Below, one piece after another: positions 44,142 through 53,119 of a stretch of 64,000 nucleotides of DNA; positions within the stretch are counted from its first letter, which is position 1; each line of letters opens with the position of its first letter. The stretch is from Hufsiella arboris (GTDB lineage: Bacteria; Bacteroidota; Bacteroidia; Sphingobacteriales; Sphingobacteriaceae). The notes under the pieces are model-generated. The model was not told where the DNA came from, ran no database searches, and worked only from the letters and a program-made list of their open reading frames with translations. Location of the stretch: positions 368,268 through 432,267 of the forward strand of contig NZ_WVHT01000005.1 of NCBI RefSeq assembly GCF_009834875.1, written 5' to 3'. The position numbers and the translations under genes are program-made.

Positions 44142-45764
44142 ATGTCCGCAAAAAAAAACGCTATCACCTATTCAATTATCGCAGTTTTATTAATTTCCGG
44201 GTTTACGGTATTATGGCTCTTTTGGCCATTTGCATCTGAATCATTTGCAATTATTCCTGACAGAAAACAGATACGGGAAAAAGAATTGTTCCTAAGTCAG
44301 AAAGCAAGTTCTGATCCCGGTTATAAACAACCGAACATAATTATTTTATTAGCCGACGATCTTGGGAAAACCGATATTCCGTTGTATGGCAACCAGGTTG
44401 TTGAAACTCCCAACATCGACAAACTTGCCAGCGAAGGTGCAACTTTTACGGAAGCTTACGTTACCGCCCCTATTTGTTCGCCGTCACGGGCGGGCTTAGT
44501 AACCGGCAGGTATCAGCAGCGTTTCGGTTATGAATTTCAGCCGGCAAACCGGTATATGAAAAACAGGCTCGAGCGTTTTTATGTGAACCGCAACATCGAC
44601 CTCCAGGAATTGGAGTTCAAAACTCAAACAAGTGTTCCGGACAGTAATGCTATCAATCAGCAGGGTTTACCGGAACAGGAAATTACCATTGCCGACCTCC
44701 TTCGAAAAAACGGCTATGCAACAGCTGTCACCGGAAAATGGCATCTCGGATTCAGTCCCCAATTCAGTCCGATAAAGCATGGGTTTGATTATTTCTACGG
44801 GTTTGATGAAGCTTTTTCATGGTATACCGATACAGCGACAACTATTAATGTCCATCATAAAGGTATAATGGATTCGCACATTTGGGAAAACGGTAACTCC
44901 GGCACGTCTCAAAAACAGCGCAATGGTAAAAGTATCTCTGAAAATGAATTTTATACGTTTGCCATTGCCAGAGAAGCCACACATTTTATCGATCAGAATA
45001 AGAGCAAGCCATTTTTATTGTATGTCCCTTTTAATGCTCCGCACACGCCATTCCAGGCGATTAAGAAAGATATTGCGAAATACCAGGCAAAAGGCGTAAC
45101 GGATTTAAATCACGCCGTTTATTATTCGCTTATATCCGGACTTGACAGCGCTGTTGGGAAAATCCAGCAAAAGGTAACCGACCTTGGTCTTGATGATAAT
45201 ACGATTTTTATTTTTTTGAGTGATAACGGCGGCGCTACCTACACACATGCTACCACTAATGCACCGTTAAAAGGCGGCAAAATGTCATTATACGAAGGCG
45301 GGATCAATGTTCCGTTCGTAGTGAAATGGAAGGGCCACGTTGCTGCCGGAACTCAGTACAAAAATCCGGTTACATCACTGGATATTTTTGCTACGGCCGC
45401 AGCAGCTTCGCATTCATCCTTGCCTCAAAGATCTTACGACGGCGTTGATCTGATTCCTTTTTTATCCGGTGCAAAAACCGGGCAGCCGCATGAGGTACTG
45501 TATTGGCGGGCGGGAAAAAACAAGGCGGTACGCAAAGGCGACTGGAAATTAGTCCTCAACCTGAATGACAATATTACAGCCCTTTACAACCTGGCTAATG
45601 ATAAAGCGGAAAAAATAAACCTTGCGGCTAAAAATCCTGAAAAAGTAAAAGAGCTGAAAAATGATCTAACCGATTGGGAAAAAGGGCTGAAAAATCCGCT
45701 TTGGCCAGGCACCGGATACTACAAAAACTTTACCGACGACAAACCGGATCGGTTTGAAATATAA
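44142..45764 (+). CDS. Sulfatase 3 (formylglycine-dependent, N-terminally membrane-anchored)
   Basis: This 540-residue sulfatase lacks a cleavable signal. A hydrophobic helix at 9-30 (TYSIIAVLLISGFTVLWLFW) probably anchors it to the inner membrane facing the periplasm. Metal site IILLADDLGKTDIPLYG, modified Cys C112 in ICSPSRAGLVTGR, VTGKWHLGF, PFNAPHTPF and LSDNGGATYTH are intact. Its two CSPSR/GGATYTH features pair it with sulfatase 1, from which it may have arisen by old duplication. It follows the NTF2-like remnant by 17 bp and precedes sulfatase 4 by 24 bp. Confidence 0.94.
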   Translation: MSAKKNAITYSIIAVLLISGFTVLWLFWPFASESFAIIPDRKQIREKELFLSQKASSDPGYKQPNIIILLADDLGKTDIPLYGNQVVETPNIDKLASEGATFTEAYVTAPICSPSRAGLVTGRYQQRFGYEFQPANRYMKNRLERFYVNRNIDLQELEFKTQTSVPDSNAINQQGLPEQEITIADLLRKNGYATAVTGKWHLGFSPQFSPIKHGFDYFYGFDEAFSWYTDTATTINVHHKGIMDSHIWENGNSGTSQKQRNGKSISENEFYTFAIAREATHFIDQNKSKPFLLYVPFNAPHTPFQAIKKDIAKYQAKGVTDLNHAVYYSLISGLDSAVGKIQQKVTDLGLDDNTIFIFLSDNGGATYTHATTNAPLKGGKMSLYEGGINVPFVVKWKGHVAAGTQYKNPVTSLDIFATAAAASHSSLPQRSYDGVDLIPFLSGAKTGQPHEVLYWRAGKNKAVRKGDWKLVLNLNDNITALYNLANDKAEKINLAAKNPEKVKELKNDLTDWEKGLKNPLWPGTGYYKNFTDDKPDRFEI

Positions 45765-45788
45765 ACTTCAACAAGAAATCAAGACATA

Positions 45789-47399
45789 ATGAAAAGATTA
45801 CTTATTGGCCTGTTATTAGTTTTTTTATTTAATGAAGGATTTGGTCAGACAAAAAAACCTAACATAGTTCTCATCGTGGTGGATGACATGGGTTATTCGG
45901 ATCTTGGTTCTTATGGTTCCGAAATCCATACACCCAACCTCGACCGTCTCGCTTCGCAAGGATTACGGCTAAAGGAATTTTACAACAATGCCATTTGTGC
46001 GCCAACAAGGGCCTCCATCTTAACCGGGCAGGACCAGCACCAGGCGGGAATTGGGTATTTTGATCTGAATCTCGGATTACCGGAATACCAGGGATATTTG
46101 AATAAAAAGTCGGTAACGCTGGCCGAAGTGTTGAGGCAAAACGGCTATAGTACGCTAATGTCGGGAAAATGGCATGTTGGCAATGACAGCACGGCCTGGC
46201 CAAATCAGCGCGGCTTCGAGAAATTTTACGGTGTGATTGGCGGAGGCGCGAATTATTTTGACGCCAAACCTATGCCATTACGCGGCGTTCCTTATCCGGT
46301 GACCCTTGTTGAAAATAATGTAAGGCTTCATCCTGCAGACAACAGTTATTATTTTACCGATGAGATTGGTAACCATGCATTAAAGTATCTCGATGAACAA
46401 AACAAAACCAATAGGCCCTTCTTTTTATACCTCGCTTTCAACGCGCCGCACTGGCCTTTGCAGGCGCTTCCTGAAGATATAGCCAAATACAAAGGTCGTT
46501 ATGATATCGGCTGGGACTCTTTGCGTAAGGAACGTTTAGAACGGCAGGTAAAATTAGGCATACGCGATCCCCGGCAAACGGTGGCCGTTCGTGACGCCGA
46601 AGTGCCCAACTGGGAGAGCCTTACATACGATGAGAAACAGTTGTGGAAAGCGAAAATGGAAGTATTCGCGGCAATGGTTGATCGGATGGATCAAAACGTA
46701 GGTAAGCTGCTCGCCAAACTAAAAGAACTAAAAAAAGATGATAACACGCTGATCGTATTTATCTCCGATAACGGCGCACCGGCTGAAAATGTGGCTCATG
46801 GCATCCGTGCAGGCCGGAATACCGGCCCGGTGGGAACGGCTGGATCATTTGAAGCCCAGGGCAAAAACTGGTCGTTCGTATCAAATTCTCCGCTGCGATC
46901 ATTTAAGGGGGGCTTGTATGAAGGGGGAATGAGTTCTCCATTTATCGCATGGTTTCCGGGTAAGATAAAGCCCAATACGCAAGCCAGAGGAACTGTCCAT
47001 CTGATAGATCTTGCACCTACTTTCTATGAGCTTGCCGGCGCCGAGTATCCTAAAACGTTTCAGGGAACGGCGATCAATCCGCTGCCGGGAAGAAGTTTAA
47101 AAGGCTTGTTTTTGAAAGGTGAAGAACTGCAAAGGCCCGAGCCGCTGTTTTGGGAACTGTGGGGAAATCGTGCTATCCGGAAAGGAAAATGGAAGCTAGT
47201 ATCCGCATTTCCGGCCAACAAATGGGAGTTATATGATATCGAAAATGATCGCGGAGAAACTAAAAATCTGGCTGCTGAAAATCCTCAGATCGTAAAATCG
47301 TTGTCGCTGGAATATCTGGAATGGGCCAATAAAAATAACGTTGTTCTCGATTTCAATCTGATTAATCCGCGTTCGGCGCTGGAAATAAAAATGAATTAA
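45789..47399 (+). CDS. Sulfatase 4 (formylglycine-dependent arylsulfatase-like)
   Basis: This 536-residue secreted sulfatase has a signal peptide ending near FGQTKK. Metal ligands are in IVLIVVDDMGYSDLGSYG; modified Cys C70 lies in AICAPTRASILTGQDQHQAG; SGKWHVG, AFNAPHWPLQALPEDI and FISDNGAPAENV follow. The C-terminus has WELWGNRAIRKGKWKLV. It shares the CAPTR motif and the central DSLRKERLERQVKLGI insert with sulfatase 2. It is the last gene of the operon; 58 bp later the next gene runs in the opposite direction. Confidence 0.95.
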   Translation: MKRLLIGLLLVFLFNEGFGQTKKPNIVLIVVDDMGYSDLGSYGSEIHTPNLDRLASQGLRLKEFYNNAICAPTRASILTGQDQHQAGIGYFDLNLGLPEYQGYLNKKSVTLAEVLRQNGYSTLMSGKWHVGNDSTAWPNQRGFEKFYGVIGGGANYFDAKPMPLRGVPYPVTLVENNVRLHPADNSYYFTDEIGNHALKYLDEQNKTNRPFFLYLAFNAPHWPLQALPEDIAKYKGRYDIGWDSLRKERLERQVKLGIRDPRQTVAVRDAEVPNWESLTYDEKQLWKAKMEVFAAMVDRMDQNVGKLLAKLKELKKDDNTLIVFISDNGAPAENVAHGIRAGRNTGPVGTAGSFEAQGKNWSFVSNSPLRSFKGGLYEGGMSSPFIAWFPGKIKPNTQARGTVHLIDLAPTFYELAGAEYPKTFQGTAINPLPGRSLKGLFLKGEELQRPEPLFWELWGNRAIRKGKWKLVSAFPANKWELYDIENDRGETKNLAAENPQIVKSLSLEYLEWANKNNVVLDFNLINPRSALEIKMN

Positions 47400-47457
47400 A
47401 TTTTGATTTACAGGGCTACCAACGCCTGGCTTAAGATTTTGGTTAAGTGTGGTGAAA

Positions 47458-48009
47458 TCAGGCTAGTTTTGCCAGTGCATAGAACAATGCGCTGGCATGC
47501 AAGGCCTGTCCGAATTCGTTATTGAAAAGCATTTCTTTTAACTTATCGATGCTAACCAGTTCAACTTCAATTTCTTCACGGCCGTCAAGATGTTGTTCCT
47601 GGATTTTTTTACCACCGGTGGCCAGATAAGTATGCGTTTGATTTTTGGCCGTTGACGGATTTGCATAAAGCACCGCCAGTTTTTCAAACTTATTGAATGA
47701 ATAGCCGGTTTCTTCCAATAATTCACGCGCAACAGCCTGATCGGGTGTTTCACCCGGATCAATGCAGCCGCCGGGAATTTCAGTGATCACTTCTTCCGCG
47801 GCATGCCGGTACTGGCGGATAATTATAACCTGGTTATCTTCAGTCAGGGCAACGGCATTAACCCAGTCCGGGTACTCTAAAACATAATAATCATCGATGA
47901 TTGTGCCGTCAGGCATTTCGCAGGTATCAACACGGAGCGTTGCCCAGTTTTCCTTAACAAGATATCTCGACGAAAGCTTTTTCCATTTCAGATCACTCAT
48001 ACTGGTCAT
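47458..48009 (-). CDS. Nudix hydrolase, ADP-ribose pyrophosphatase-like
   Basis: This 183-residue hydrolase cleaves nucleoside diphosphates linked to another moiety, probably ADP-ribose or similar. The complete Nudix box is visible: GGCIDPGETPDQAVARELLEETGY (quoted region spans about residues 80-103), preceded by IIIRQYRHAAEEVITEIP, typical of ADP-sugar pyrophosphatases. The ATG at 48009 overlaps the upstream gene by 17 bp; a second ATG at 48000 is equally plausible. Translational coupling with that gene is likely. Confidence 0.88.
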   Translation of the reverse strand: MTSMSDLKWKKLSSRYLVKENWATLRVDTCEMPDGTIIDDYYVLEYPDWVNAVALTEDNQVIIIRQYRHAAEEVITEIPGGCIDPGETPDQAVARELLEETGYSFNKFEKLAVLYANPSTAKNQTHTYLATGGKKIQEQHLDGREEIEVELVSIDKLKEMLFNNEFGQALHASALFYALAKLA

Positions 48010-48397
48010 TATTCAAAAAATTATCGATCATTTCCCTTTTTGAAAGATTGTCGAGCGACTGCATTTTATATTCTTTTTCAATGAGGTCGAAGATTATGAG
48101 TACAGCGCGAAGCCGGTTGTATGTTTCGGGAATATCTTCGAATGGGTGTGCGCTTTCAAACAGAAATTGAGCCAGCAGGTCAAGTTTCTTTTCGGGGTAA
48201 CCGGCAAGTGAATTCCGGAATTTTTCTGCATCAAATTCTTCAAAATCATTTTCCCGGATTGAGAACGATGAATCAAGCGTTTGCTTAATTAACTCATGTG
48301 CCTCGTCTATTCTACCTTCAACTTTAAAGCCCAGAACCCGGGCAAGTACTTGTGCAATTTTCTCTATTTCAGCAGAAATAAAATCTTTTCTAATCAT
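47993..48397 (-). CDS. Hypothetical helical protein upstream of Nudix gene
   Basis: This 134-residue, all-helical, acidic protein starts MIRKDFISAEIEKIAQVLARVLG and contains FEEFDAEKFRNSLAGYP and LAQFLFESAHPFEDIPETYNRL. The layout resembles the DUF6483-type small proteins of Bacteroidota and Firmicutes, but I am not certain. No signal peptide or catalytic motif is seen. It overlaps the Nudix gene start, so the two are co-expressed. Confidence 0.7.
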   Translation of the reverse strand: MIRKDFISAEIEKIAQVLARVLGFKVEGRIDEAHELIKQTLDSSFSIRENDFEEFDAEKFRNSLAGYPEKKLDLLAQFLFESAHPFEDIPETYNRLRAVLIIFDLIEKEYKMQSLDNLSKREMIDNFLNNDQYE

Positions 48398-48455
48398 AGG
48401 TGACGTGTTTATCGATGTATTGACTACAAATTACTTGGCAGGATGTTCGCAGCTT

Positions 48456-49256
48456 TTACCAGCTTCCACTTGCTCCACCACCGCCAAAGCTGCCACCGCC
48501 GAAACCCCCGAAACCGCCGCCACCTCCGCCGCCAAAACCACCACCGCTTCCGCCACCCCAGCCGCCTCCACGATTACTGCCGCCCATTGCATTGCCCATC
48601 AGGAACCACCAGAACGGACTGGCGCTGCCGCCACGGCCAATAACCTGGTTGCCGCCATTTCCACGACCTCCGCGAAAAATAATAACCAGAATTATGATGA
48701 CAATTAAGATAATTAAACCGGCAGGTATACCATCTTTTTTGCCCTTGCGGGGATTGTCATTCTTGTATTCACCCTTGGTATAGGAAATGATGGCATCTGT
48801 TCCTTTATCTAAACCAGCGTAGTAGTTGCCGTTTTTAAATTCAGGCTTTATTTCATTTTCAATTATCCGTTTGGCAATAGCGTCGGGGACGGCACCTTCC
48901 AGTCCGTAGCCGGTTTGGATCGATATTTTACGGTCGCCTGTTGAAACCAGGATGATAAGGCCATTATTTTTCTTTTTCTGCCCGATGCCCCATTTTTCAG
49001 CCAGCCGGACAGCATAGTCGTTCACATCATAACCATCAAGTGATTTGATGAGCACAACAGCTATCTGAGTTGAGGTTGAATCGTCAAACGCTACGAGCTT
49101 GTGTTCAAGCTGTGATATTTCATCCTGCCCCAGCGTATTACTATAATCATTAACTAAAGTTGCTGGTTTTTCAGGAAAGTTTTGGGCGAGCACTACGCCG
49201 GTCAAAAGGAACAGTGCGCCAAGGGAAAATAAAAATCTATAAATAAAACGAAGCAC
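48456..49256 (-). CDS. TPM-domain protein (YgcG-like) with Gly-rich tail
   Basis: This 266-residue protein has a signal peptide, then a TPM domain (PATLVNDYSNTLGQDEISQLEHK, then STQIAVVLIKSLDGYDVNDYAVRLAEKWGIGQ and GLIILVSTGDRKISIQTGYGLEG). A transmembrane helix follows (GLIILIVIIILVIIF), and the C-terminal tail is almost pure Gly with Ser/Phe, ending GGGGASGSW. This is the classic YgcG architecture. TPM proteins are linked to membrane-protein quality control, for example in photosystem II repair in plants. It is the last gene of a lemA-tpm-tpm run, 11 bp after the other TPM gene. Confidence 0.92.
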   Translation of the reverse strand: MLRFIYRFLFSLGALFLLTGVVLAQNFPEKPATLVNDYSNTLGQDEISQLEHKLVAFDDSTSTQIAVVLIKSLDGYDVNDYAVRLAEKWGIGQKKKNNGLIILVSTGDRKISIQTGYGLEGAVPDAIAKRIIENEIKPEFKNGNYYAGLDKGTDAIISYTKGEYKNDNPRKGKKDGIPAGLIILIVIIILVIIFRGGRGNGGNQVIGRGGSASPFWWFLMGNAMGGSNRGGGWGGGSGGGFGGGGGGGFGGFGGGSFGGGGASGSW

Positions 49257-49267
49257 GGGATTGTATT

Positions 49268-49693
49268 TTAAAAAAAGGCTATATCGTCGGAAAGTTCGTT
49301 TTTATCGCCTTCCTTGTACGGAAAATAAGTTTTTAATTGCTCACCGGCCTTGGTGACTCCTGCTATGATTCCGTCTGCCAGCTTATTTTCTTTGAAGTAG
49401 CTGAGCATAAGGTCTTTGGTGCTATCCCAGAAATCATCTTTTACAAGTTTATTAATTCCTGAATCGCCAATAATAGCAAATTTTCGGTCGGAGTATGAGA
49501 GATAAACCAGCACGCCATTTCGCAGCACGGTTTGATCCATACCCAGTTTCCCAAAATAGTGAATCGCCCGGTCGATGGCTTCGACCGGACAGGTTTCCTC
49601 AATGCAGATCCTTATTTCGCCGGAGGTGAAAAGCTCAGCTGCCTCTATCGCCTGGCGGATATTTTGCTGATCCTCGTCGCTAAATAATGTCAT
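49268..49693 (-). CDS. TPM-domain protein without signal peptide
   Basis: This 141-residue protein is a bare TPM domain: LFSDEDQQNIRQAIEAAELFTSGEIRICIEETCPVEAIDRAI, then the conserved GVLVYLSYSDRKFAIIGDSGINKLV. No signal or membrane anchor is visible, in contrast to its neighbour, so it may act on the cytoplasmic face. It is the middle gene of lemA-tpm-tpm, 5 bp after lemA. Paired long and short TPM proteins behind LemA are a recurrent arrangement in Bacteroidota. Confidence 0.88.
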   Translation of the reverse strand: MTLFSDEDQQNIRQAIEAAELFTSGEIRICIEETCPVEAIDRAIHYFGKLGMDQTVLRNGVLVYLSYSDRKFAIIGDSGINKLVKDDFWDSTKDLMLSYFKENKLADGIIAGVTKAGEQLKTYFPYKEGDKNELSDDIAFF

Positions 49694-49698
49694 TGCTA

Positions 49699-50277
49699 TT
49701 AAAACTGAACGGTTGGCGCTTTTTGTGACGCGGCATCAGCTGCAAAGTATCCTTTCTTTTGGAAGCCGAAAATTCCAGCGGTCAGATTGTTCGGAAAAGA
49801 ACGGATTTTGGAATTGTATTCCTGGGTTACTTCATTAAATTTTTGACGTTCAACAGTAATGCGGTTTTCGGTTCCTTCTATCTGAGCTTGTAGTTCCTGG
49901 AAATTGGCGTTTGCTTTAAGATCAGGATAGTTTTCTGTCACAACCAGTAAACGGCCCAGCGCTTGTGATAGCTGGCCCTGTGCGGCCTGAAATTTTTCAA
50001 TAGATTCAGGTGTCAGCTTTGTCGGATCAACTTGTACCGATGTCGCTTTTGCCCGGGCTTCAATAACTTGCGTCAATGTTTCCTTTTCAAAATTGGCAGC
50101 GCCTTTAACGGTGTTTACAAGGTTTGGGATAAGATCGGCCCGGCGCTGATATACGTTTTGGACCTGCGCCCATTGCGATTGCACTTGTTCATCTAATTTA
50201 ACCATGCTGTTGTACCCGCATGAGCTTAATGAGAAAACTAAAAATAAAGCCGCGATGCTATAAATAATTCTTTTCAT
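49699..50277 (-). CDS. lemA: LemA-family lipoprotein
   Basis: This 192-residue protein starts MKRIIYSIAALFLVFSLSSCGYN, a lipoprotein-like signal with Cys. The LemA coiled-coil domain follows (VQSQWAQVQNVYQRRADLIPNLVNTVKGAANFEKETLTQVIEAR spans the signature), ending with NLTAGIFGFQKKGYFAAD. I use the ATG at 50277 because the in-frame ATG at 50301 adds a non-conserved octapeptide. It leads the lemA-tpm-tpm operon. LemA is membrane-associated and of uncertain function; the co-occurrence with TPM proteins suggests an envelope stress or quality-control role. Confidence 0.94.
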   Translation of the reverse strand: MKRIIYSIAALFLVFSLSSCGYNSMVKLDEQVQSQWAQVQNVYQRRADLIPNLVNTVKGAANFEKETLTQVIEARAKATSVQVDPTKLTPESIEKFQAAQGQLSQALGRLLVVTENYPDLKANANFQELQAQIEGTENRITVERQKFNEVTQEYNSKIRSFPNNLTAGIFGFQKKGYFAADAASQKAPTVQF

Positions 50278-50555
50278 GTTCTGATTCGTTATTATGTGCA
50301 TAAGGTAATTTTTGACGATTTGTTTTTACGTTAGAAATCAATTGCAGTTTGATTGATAATATTTAATGAAGTTACAGTTTTGGATGAATTTTTTAACAAT
50401 CCGCCATAACTGTTTTCTCTTCGATCGGGCTATATCGTAAATAAACCAGCGAAGAATGTAAAAATGTATTTTAGAAGATTACAGCCTTAGTATAATGACT
50501 TAACGACGGGCAATTCCCCTGAAATATTTTAAAGAAAATTAAACGGTAACTTATC

Positions 50556-50894
50556 ATGAAAAAAATCTATCTCCTGGCCGTGGCGGTCATGGGTATTGTA
50601 ACTGTAAATGCTCAACCTTCTGTTACGGTCAATCAAAAGGTATCTGCGCTCATTTCGAAAATGACACCCGAAGAAAAGGTTTGGACGAATGACAGATATC
50701 TGCAGAGGCGATACTTAAATCGAGAAATAAACCCCGGTGAAGCGGCAGCTTTTTACCGTTGCCGTTCTCTGAAAGTTGCAATTACGTCTGCTGTAAAAAC
50801 TACAGCGAAACAAGGGGCTATCGGAACCGATAATAAACCGGAACCTGCTTTCCAAAACCAAAATTATTTAGCTTTCATGCACAGCCTTATATAA
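50556..50894 (+). pseudogene. Decayed GH3 glycosidase, N-terminal remnant
   Basis: The first ~40 residues (signal MKKIYLLAVAVMGIVTVNAQ, then VTVNQKVSALISKMTPEEKV) match the start of Bacteroidota GH3 beta-glucosidases, where MTxEEKVGQM is the usual opening. After MTPEEKV the frame reads unrelated sequence for 70 residues. Shifting frame restores FGRMTDICRGDT, which resembles the next GH3 segment but soon hits stops. The rest of a ~750-residue GH3 is gone. The 254 bp before it hold no other gene. It is next to the mannan locus, so a beta-mannosidase/glucosidase was probably lost here. Confidence 0.6.
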
Positions 50895-51762
50895 ACACCC
50901 TCGTTCCCGAAAAACTTTCCCTGAACTCCTTCGGCGTACAATTCTTTTTCTTTTTGAAAATGCGGTTGAAATTAGAGATGTTATTAAAACCGCAATTGTA
51001 AGAAATTTCAGCAACGGTGTGAGTGGTGTCTATCAGCATGCGGGACGCGTGGCCAAGCCTGATCTCATTTAAGCTGTCAATAAATGTGTTTCCTGTTCGT
51101 TTTTTTATGAAACGGCTAAAGGAAACCTCGGTCATGTTGACAAGCTTGGCAATATCTTTCAGGTTGACGTTTTTGTAATAATTGTCGTTCATATATTCAA
51201 AAGCACGGTCCAGGCGCCGGCTATTGTAATTAAGTTTCTGATCGTTATTAAATGATACGTCGGAAAGGGTGCGCATATTCCGTGATGTCGACAGATCATG
51301 CAGGATGCTGATAAGCTCCATTACCGAATCGAAACCGTTCAACTGGTTGAGCGTTAAAATGCGGGATGACACGTTTTGTATAGTTTCTTTAGGAAACAAA
51401 ATGCCTTTTCCGGATCTCTCGAACATTTTTCGGATAAAGCTAAGCTGGTTTCGGCGTAGAAATTTCTCATCGAACAAGTCCTTGTGCCATTGAATGGTAA
51501 CTTCCGTTATCTGCTCACTGCAGCAATTATGCGTAAGCCATCCATGTGACAGGTTTGGCGCTACTAATACAAGTTCCAGGTCTTCGATGTCCTCGATGTG
51601 ATCGCCTACAACCCGCCGCGCACCTCTCGCATTTTGTATCAGATTAAGTTCAAACTCTTCATGGTAGTGTAACGGAAAATCAAACTTTTGTTTGACTCTT
51701 GAAAACATAGTAAAACAGTCGTTGGAAGTCAACGGAGTGATTTCCTTGATAATATTGCTCAC
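50887..51762 (-). CDS. AraC-family regulator with N-terminal cupin domain
   Basis: The GTG at 51762 gives MSNIIKEITPLTSNDCFTMFSRVKQ, the usual opening of this subfamily; an upstream ATG at 51834 adds a hydrophobic, non-family extension. The cupin sensor domain has FPLHYHEEFELNLI and LVLVAPNLSHGW. The C-terminal double helix-turn-helix has NLKDIAKLVNMTEVSFSRFIKKRTG and VAEISYNCGFNNISNFNRIFKK. It is divergent from the GH26 mannanase gene by about 200 bp, so it likely controls the mannan genes in response to a mannose-containing sugar. Its 3' end overlaps the GH3 remnant by 8 bp. Confidence 0.92.
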   Translation of the reverse strand: MSNIIKEITPLTSNDCFTMFSRVKQKFDFPLHYHEEFELNLIQNARGARRVVGDHIEDIEDLELVLVAPNLSHGWLTHNCCSEQITEVTIQWHKDLFDEKFLRRNQLSFIRKMFERSGKGILFPKETIQNVSSRILTLNQLNGFDSVMELISILHDLSTSRNMRTLSDVSFNNDQKLNYNSRRLDRAFEYMNDNYYKNVNLKDIAKLVNMTEVSFSRFIKKRTGNTFIDSLNEIRLGHASRMLIDTTHTVAEISYNCGFNNISNFNRIFKKKKNCTPKEFRESFSGTRVFI

Positions 51763-51960
51763 GAATAAAATTACAATTGGTTGAATTAAAGATAAAAGAA
51801 TATTACAATAAAAGCAATGTATTTTTAGCGTCAACTACTCGCCACAGCGATCGAACGGTTTTAATCTCTTGTAAATCCCTTATTAATTGCTAAAAAAGTA
51901 TTATGATGCATCTGGCTATCTCACTACTTTTATTCACCAACTGATTATTAAAATACTTTC

Positions 51961-53094
51961 ATGAAGGATTTTATCGTGTTCGTTCGATTTGGGCTGCAAA
52001 GCTTTTTATTACTCATCTCGCCGATTTGTTTTGCCCAGACAAGCGATAAACTTGCCACCGCCGAAACCAAGAATTTACTTAGAAATCTAAAGGCTATTCA
52101 AGGAAAAAAAGTATTGTTCGGCCATCAGGACGACCTTGCTTACGGCAACGGCTGGAAATATGAAGCCGGGCGCAGTGATATTAACGATGTTACCGGGGAG
52201 TATCCGGCAGTATATGGCTGGGAGCTAGGCGGACTCGAGCATGGACGACCGGTTAACATCGATTCCGTGCCTTTCGATAAAATGAAAGCGTTTATTAAGC
52301 TGGCATATGACAAAGGCAGCGTAACAACTATTTCCTGGCATTTGGATAATCCGGTAAACGGCAAATCAGCATGGGATACCACCAAAAACTGCGTTAGGGG
52401 AATTTTGCCTGGCGCGTCCAAACACGCTTTATACAAAAGCTGGCTGGAGAAGGTCGCCGCGTTTCTTGGTGATTTAAAAGGAAGCGATGGAAAATCGATT
52501 CCTGTTTTGTTCCGCCCGTTCCACGAAATGTCAGGAAGCTGGTTCTGGTGGGGACGTAATGAAACTTCGCCGGAAGAATTGAAGCAGATATGGCGTTTTA
52601 CCGTCACATACCTTCGGGATGTTAAAAAGTTGCACAATATTTTATATGTGTATAATTATAATGATATTAAATCTGCCGACGATTTCATGGAGCGATACCC
52701 TGGCGATGCTTACGTCGACGTAATGAGTTTCGATTTCTATCAATCAGGCGATCCGCAAAAAGATACTCGCTTTATAACGGAAGTTCAGAAGAGTTTGTCG
52801 ATTGTTCACGGGCTTGCCGATAGACACAACAAAGCTTTTGCTTTCGCAGAAACAGGTTATAATGCTGTTCCTTACGCGAAATGGTGGACAAAAACTTTAT
52901 GGCCAGCTATGCAGAATGATCTGCCTGCTTATGTTTTAGTCTGGCGAAATGCGGGTTATCGGCCAAAGGAAAACGACTATCATTATTTCGCACCATTTAA
53001 AGGCCAGGTTTCCGCACCCGACTTTGTCAAGCTTTATCAAAATAGTAAAGTGGCTTTTGAAAAGAAAGCTGCGGCTTTAAATCTCTATAAATAA
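51961..53094 (+). CDS. GH26 beta-mannanase, secreted
   Basis: This 377-residue retaining enzyme cleaves beta-1,4-mannosyl bonds. A signal peptide ends near ICFAQ. Family marks: VLFGHQDDLAYG at 51-62, TISWHLDNP, acid/base E189 in VLFRPFHEMSGSWFWWG, and nucleophile E297 in AFAFAETGY. SFDFYQ and VLVWRNAGY complete the active site. It resembles exo-acting mannobiohydrolase-type GH26 enzymes of Bacteroidota in length and lack of extra modules. It is the first gene of a mannan operon with symporter and GH130, giving a path from mannan to mannobiose to phosphorolysis. Confidence 0.95.
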   Translation: MKDFIVFVRFGLQSFLLLISPICFAQTSDKLATAETKNLLRNLKAIQGKKVLFGHQDDLAYGNGWKYEAGRSDINDVTGEYPAVYGWELGGLEHGRPVNIDSVPFDKMKAFIKLAYDKGSVTTISWHLDNPVNGKSAWDTTKNCVRGILPGASKHALYKSWLEKVAAFLGDLKGSDGKSIPVLFRPFHEMSGSWFWWGRNETSPEELKQIWRFTVTYLRDVKKLHNILYVYNYNDIKSADDFMERYPGDAYVDVMSFDFYQSGDPQKDTRFITEVQKSLSIVHGLADRHNKAFAFAETGYNAVPYAKWWTKTLWPAMQNDLPAYVLVWRNAGYRPKENDYHYFAPFKGQVSAPDFVKLYQNSKVAFEKKAAALNLYK

Positions 53095-53119
53095 CTAAAG
53101 AACGAATTATTATAAGTTA

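Noticed and set aside
48405..48707. Ala/Thr-rich plus-strand frame of 100 codons
   Set aside because: It is the complement of the Gly-rich tail of the TPM protein; composition explains the open frame.
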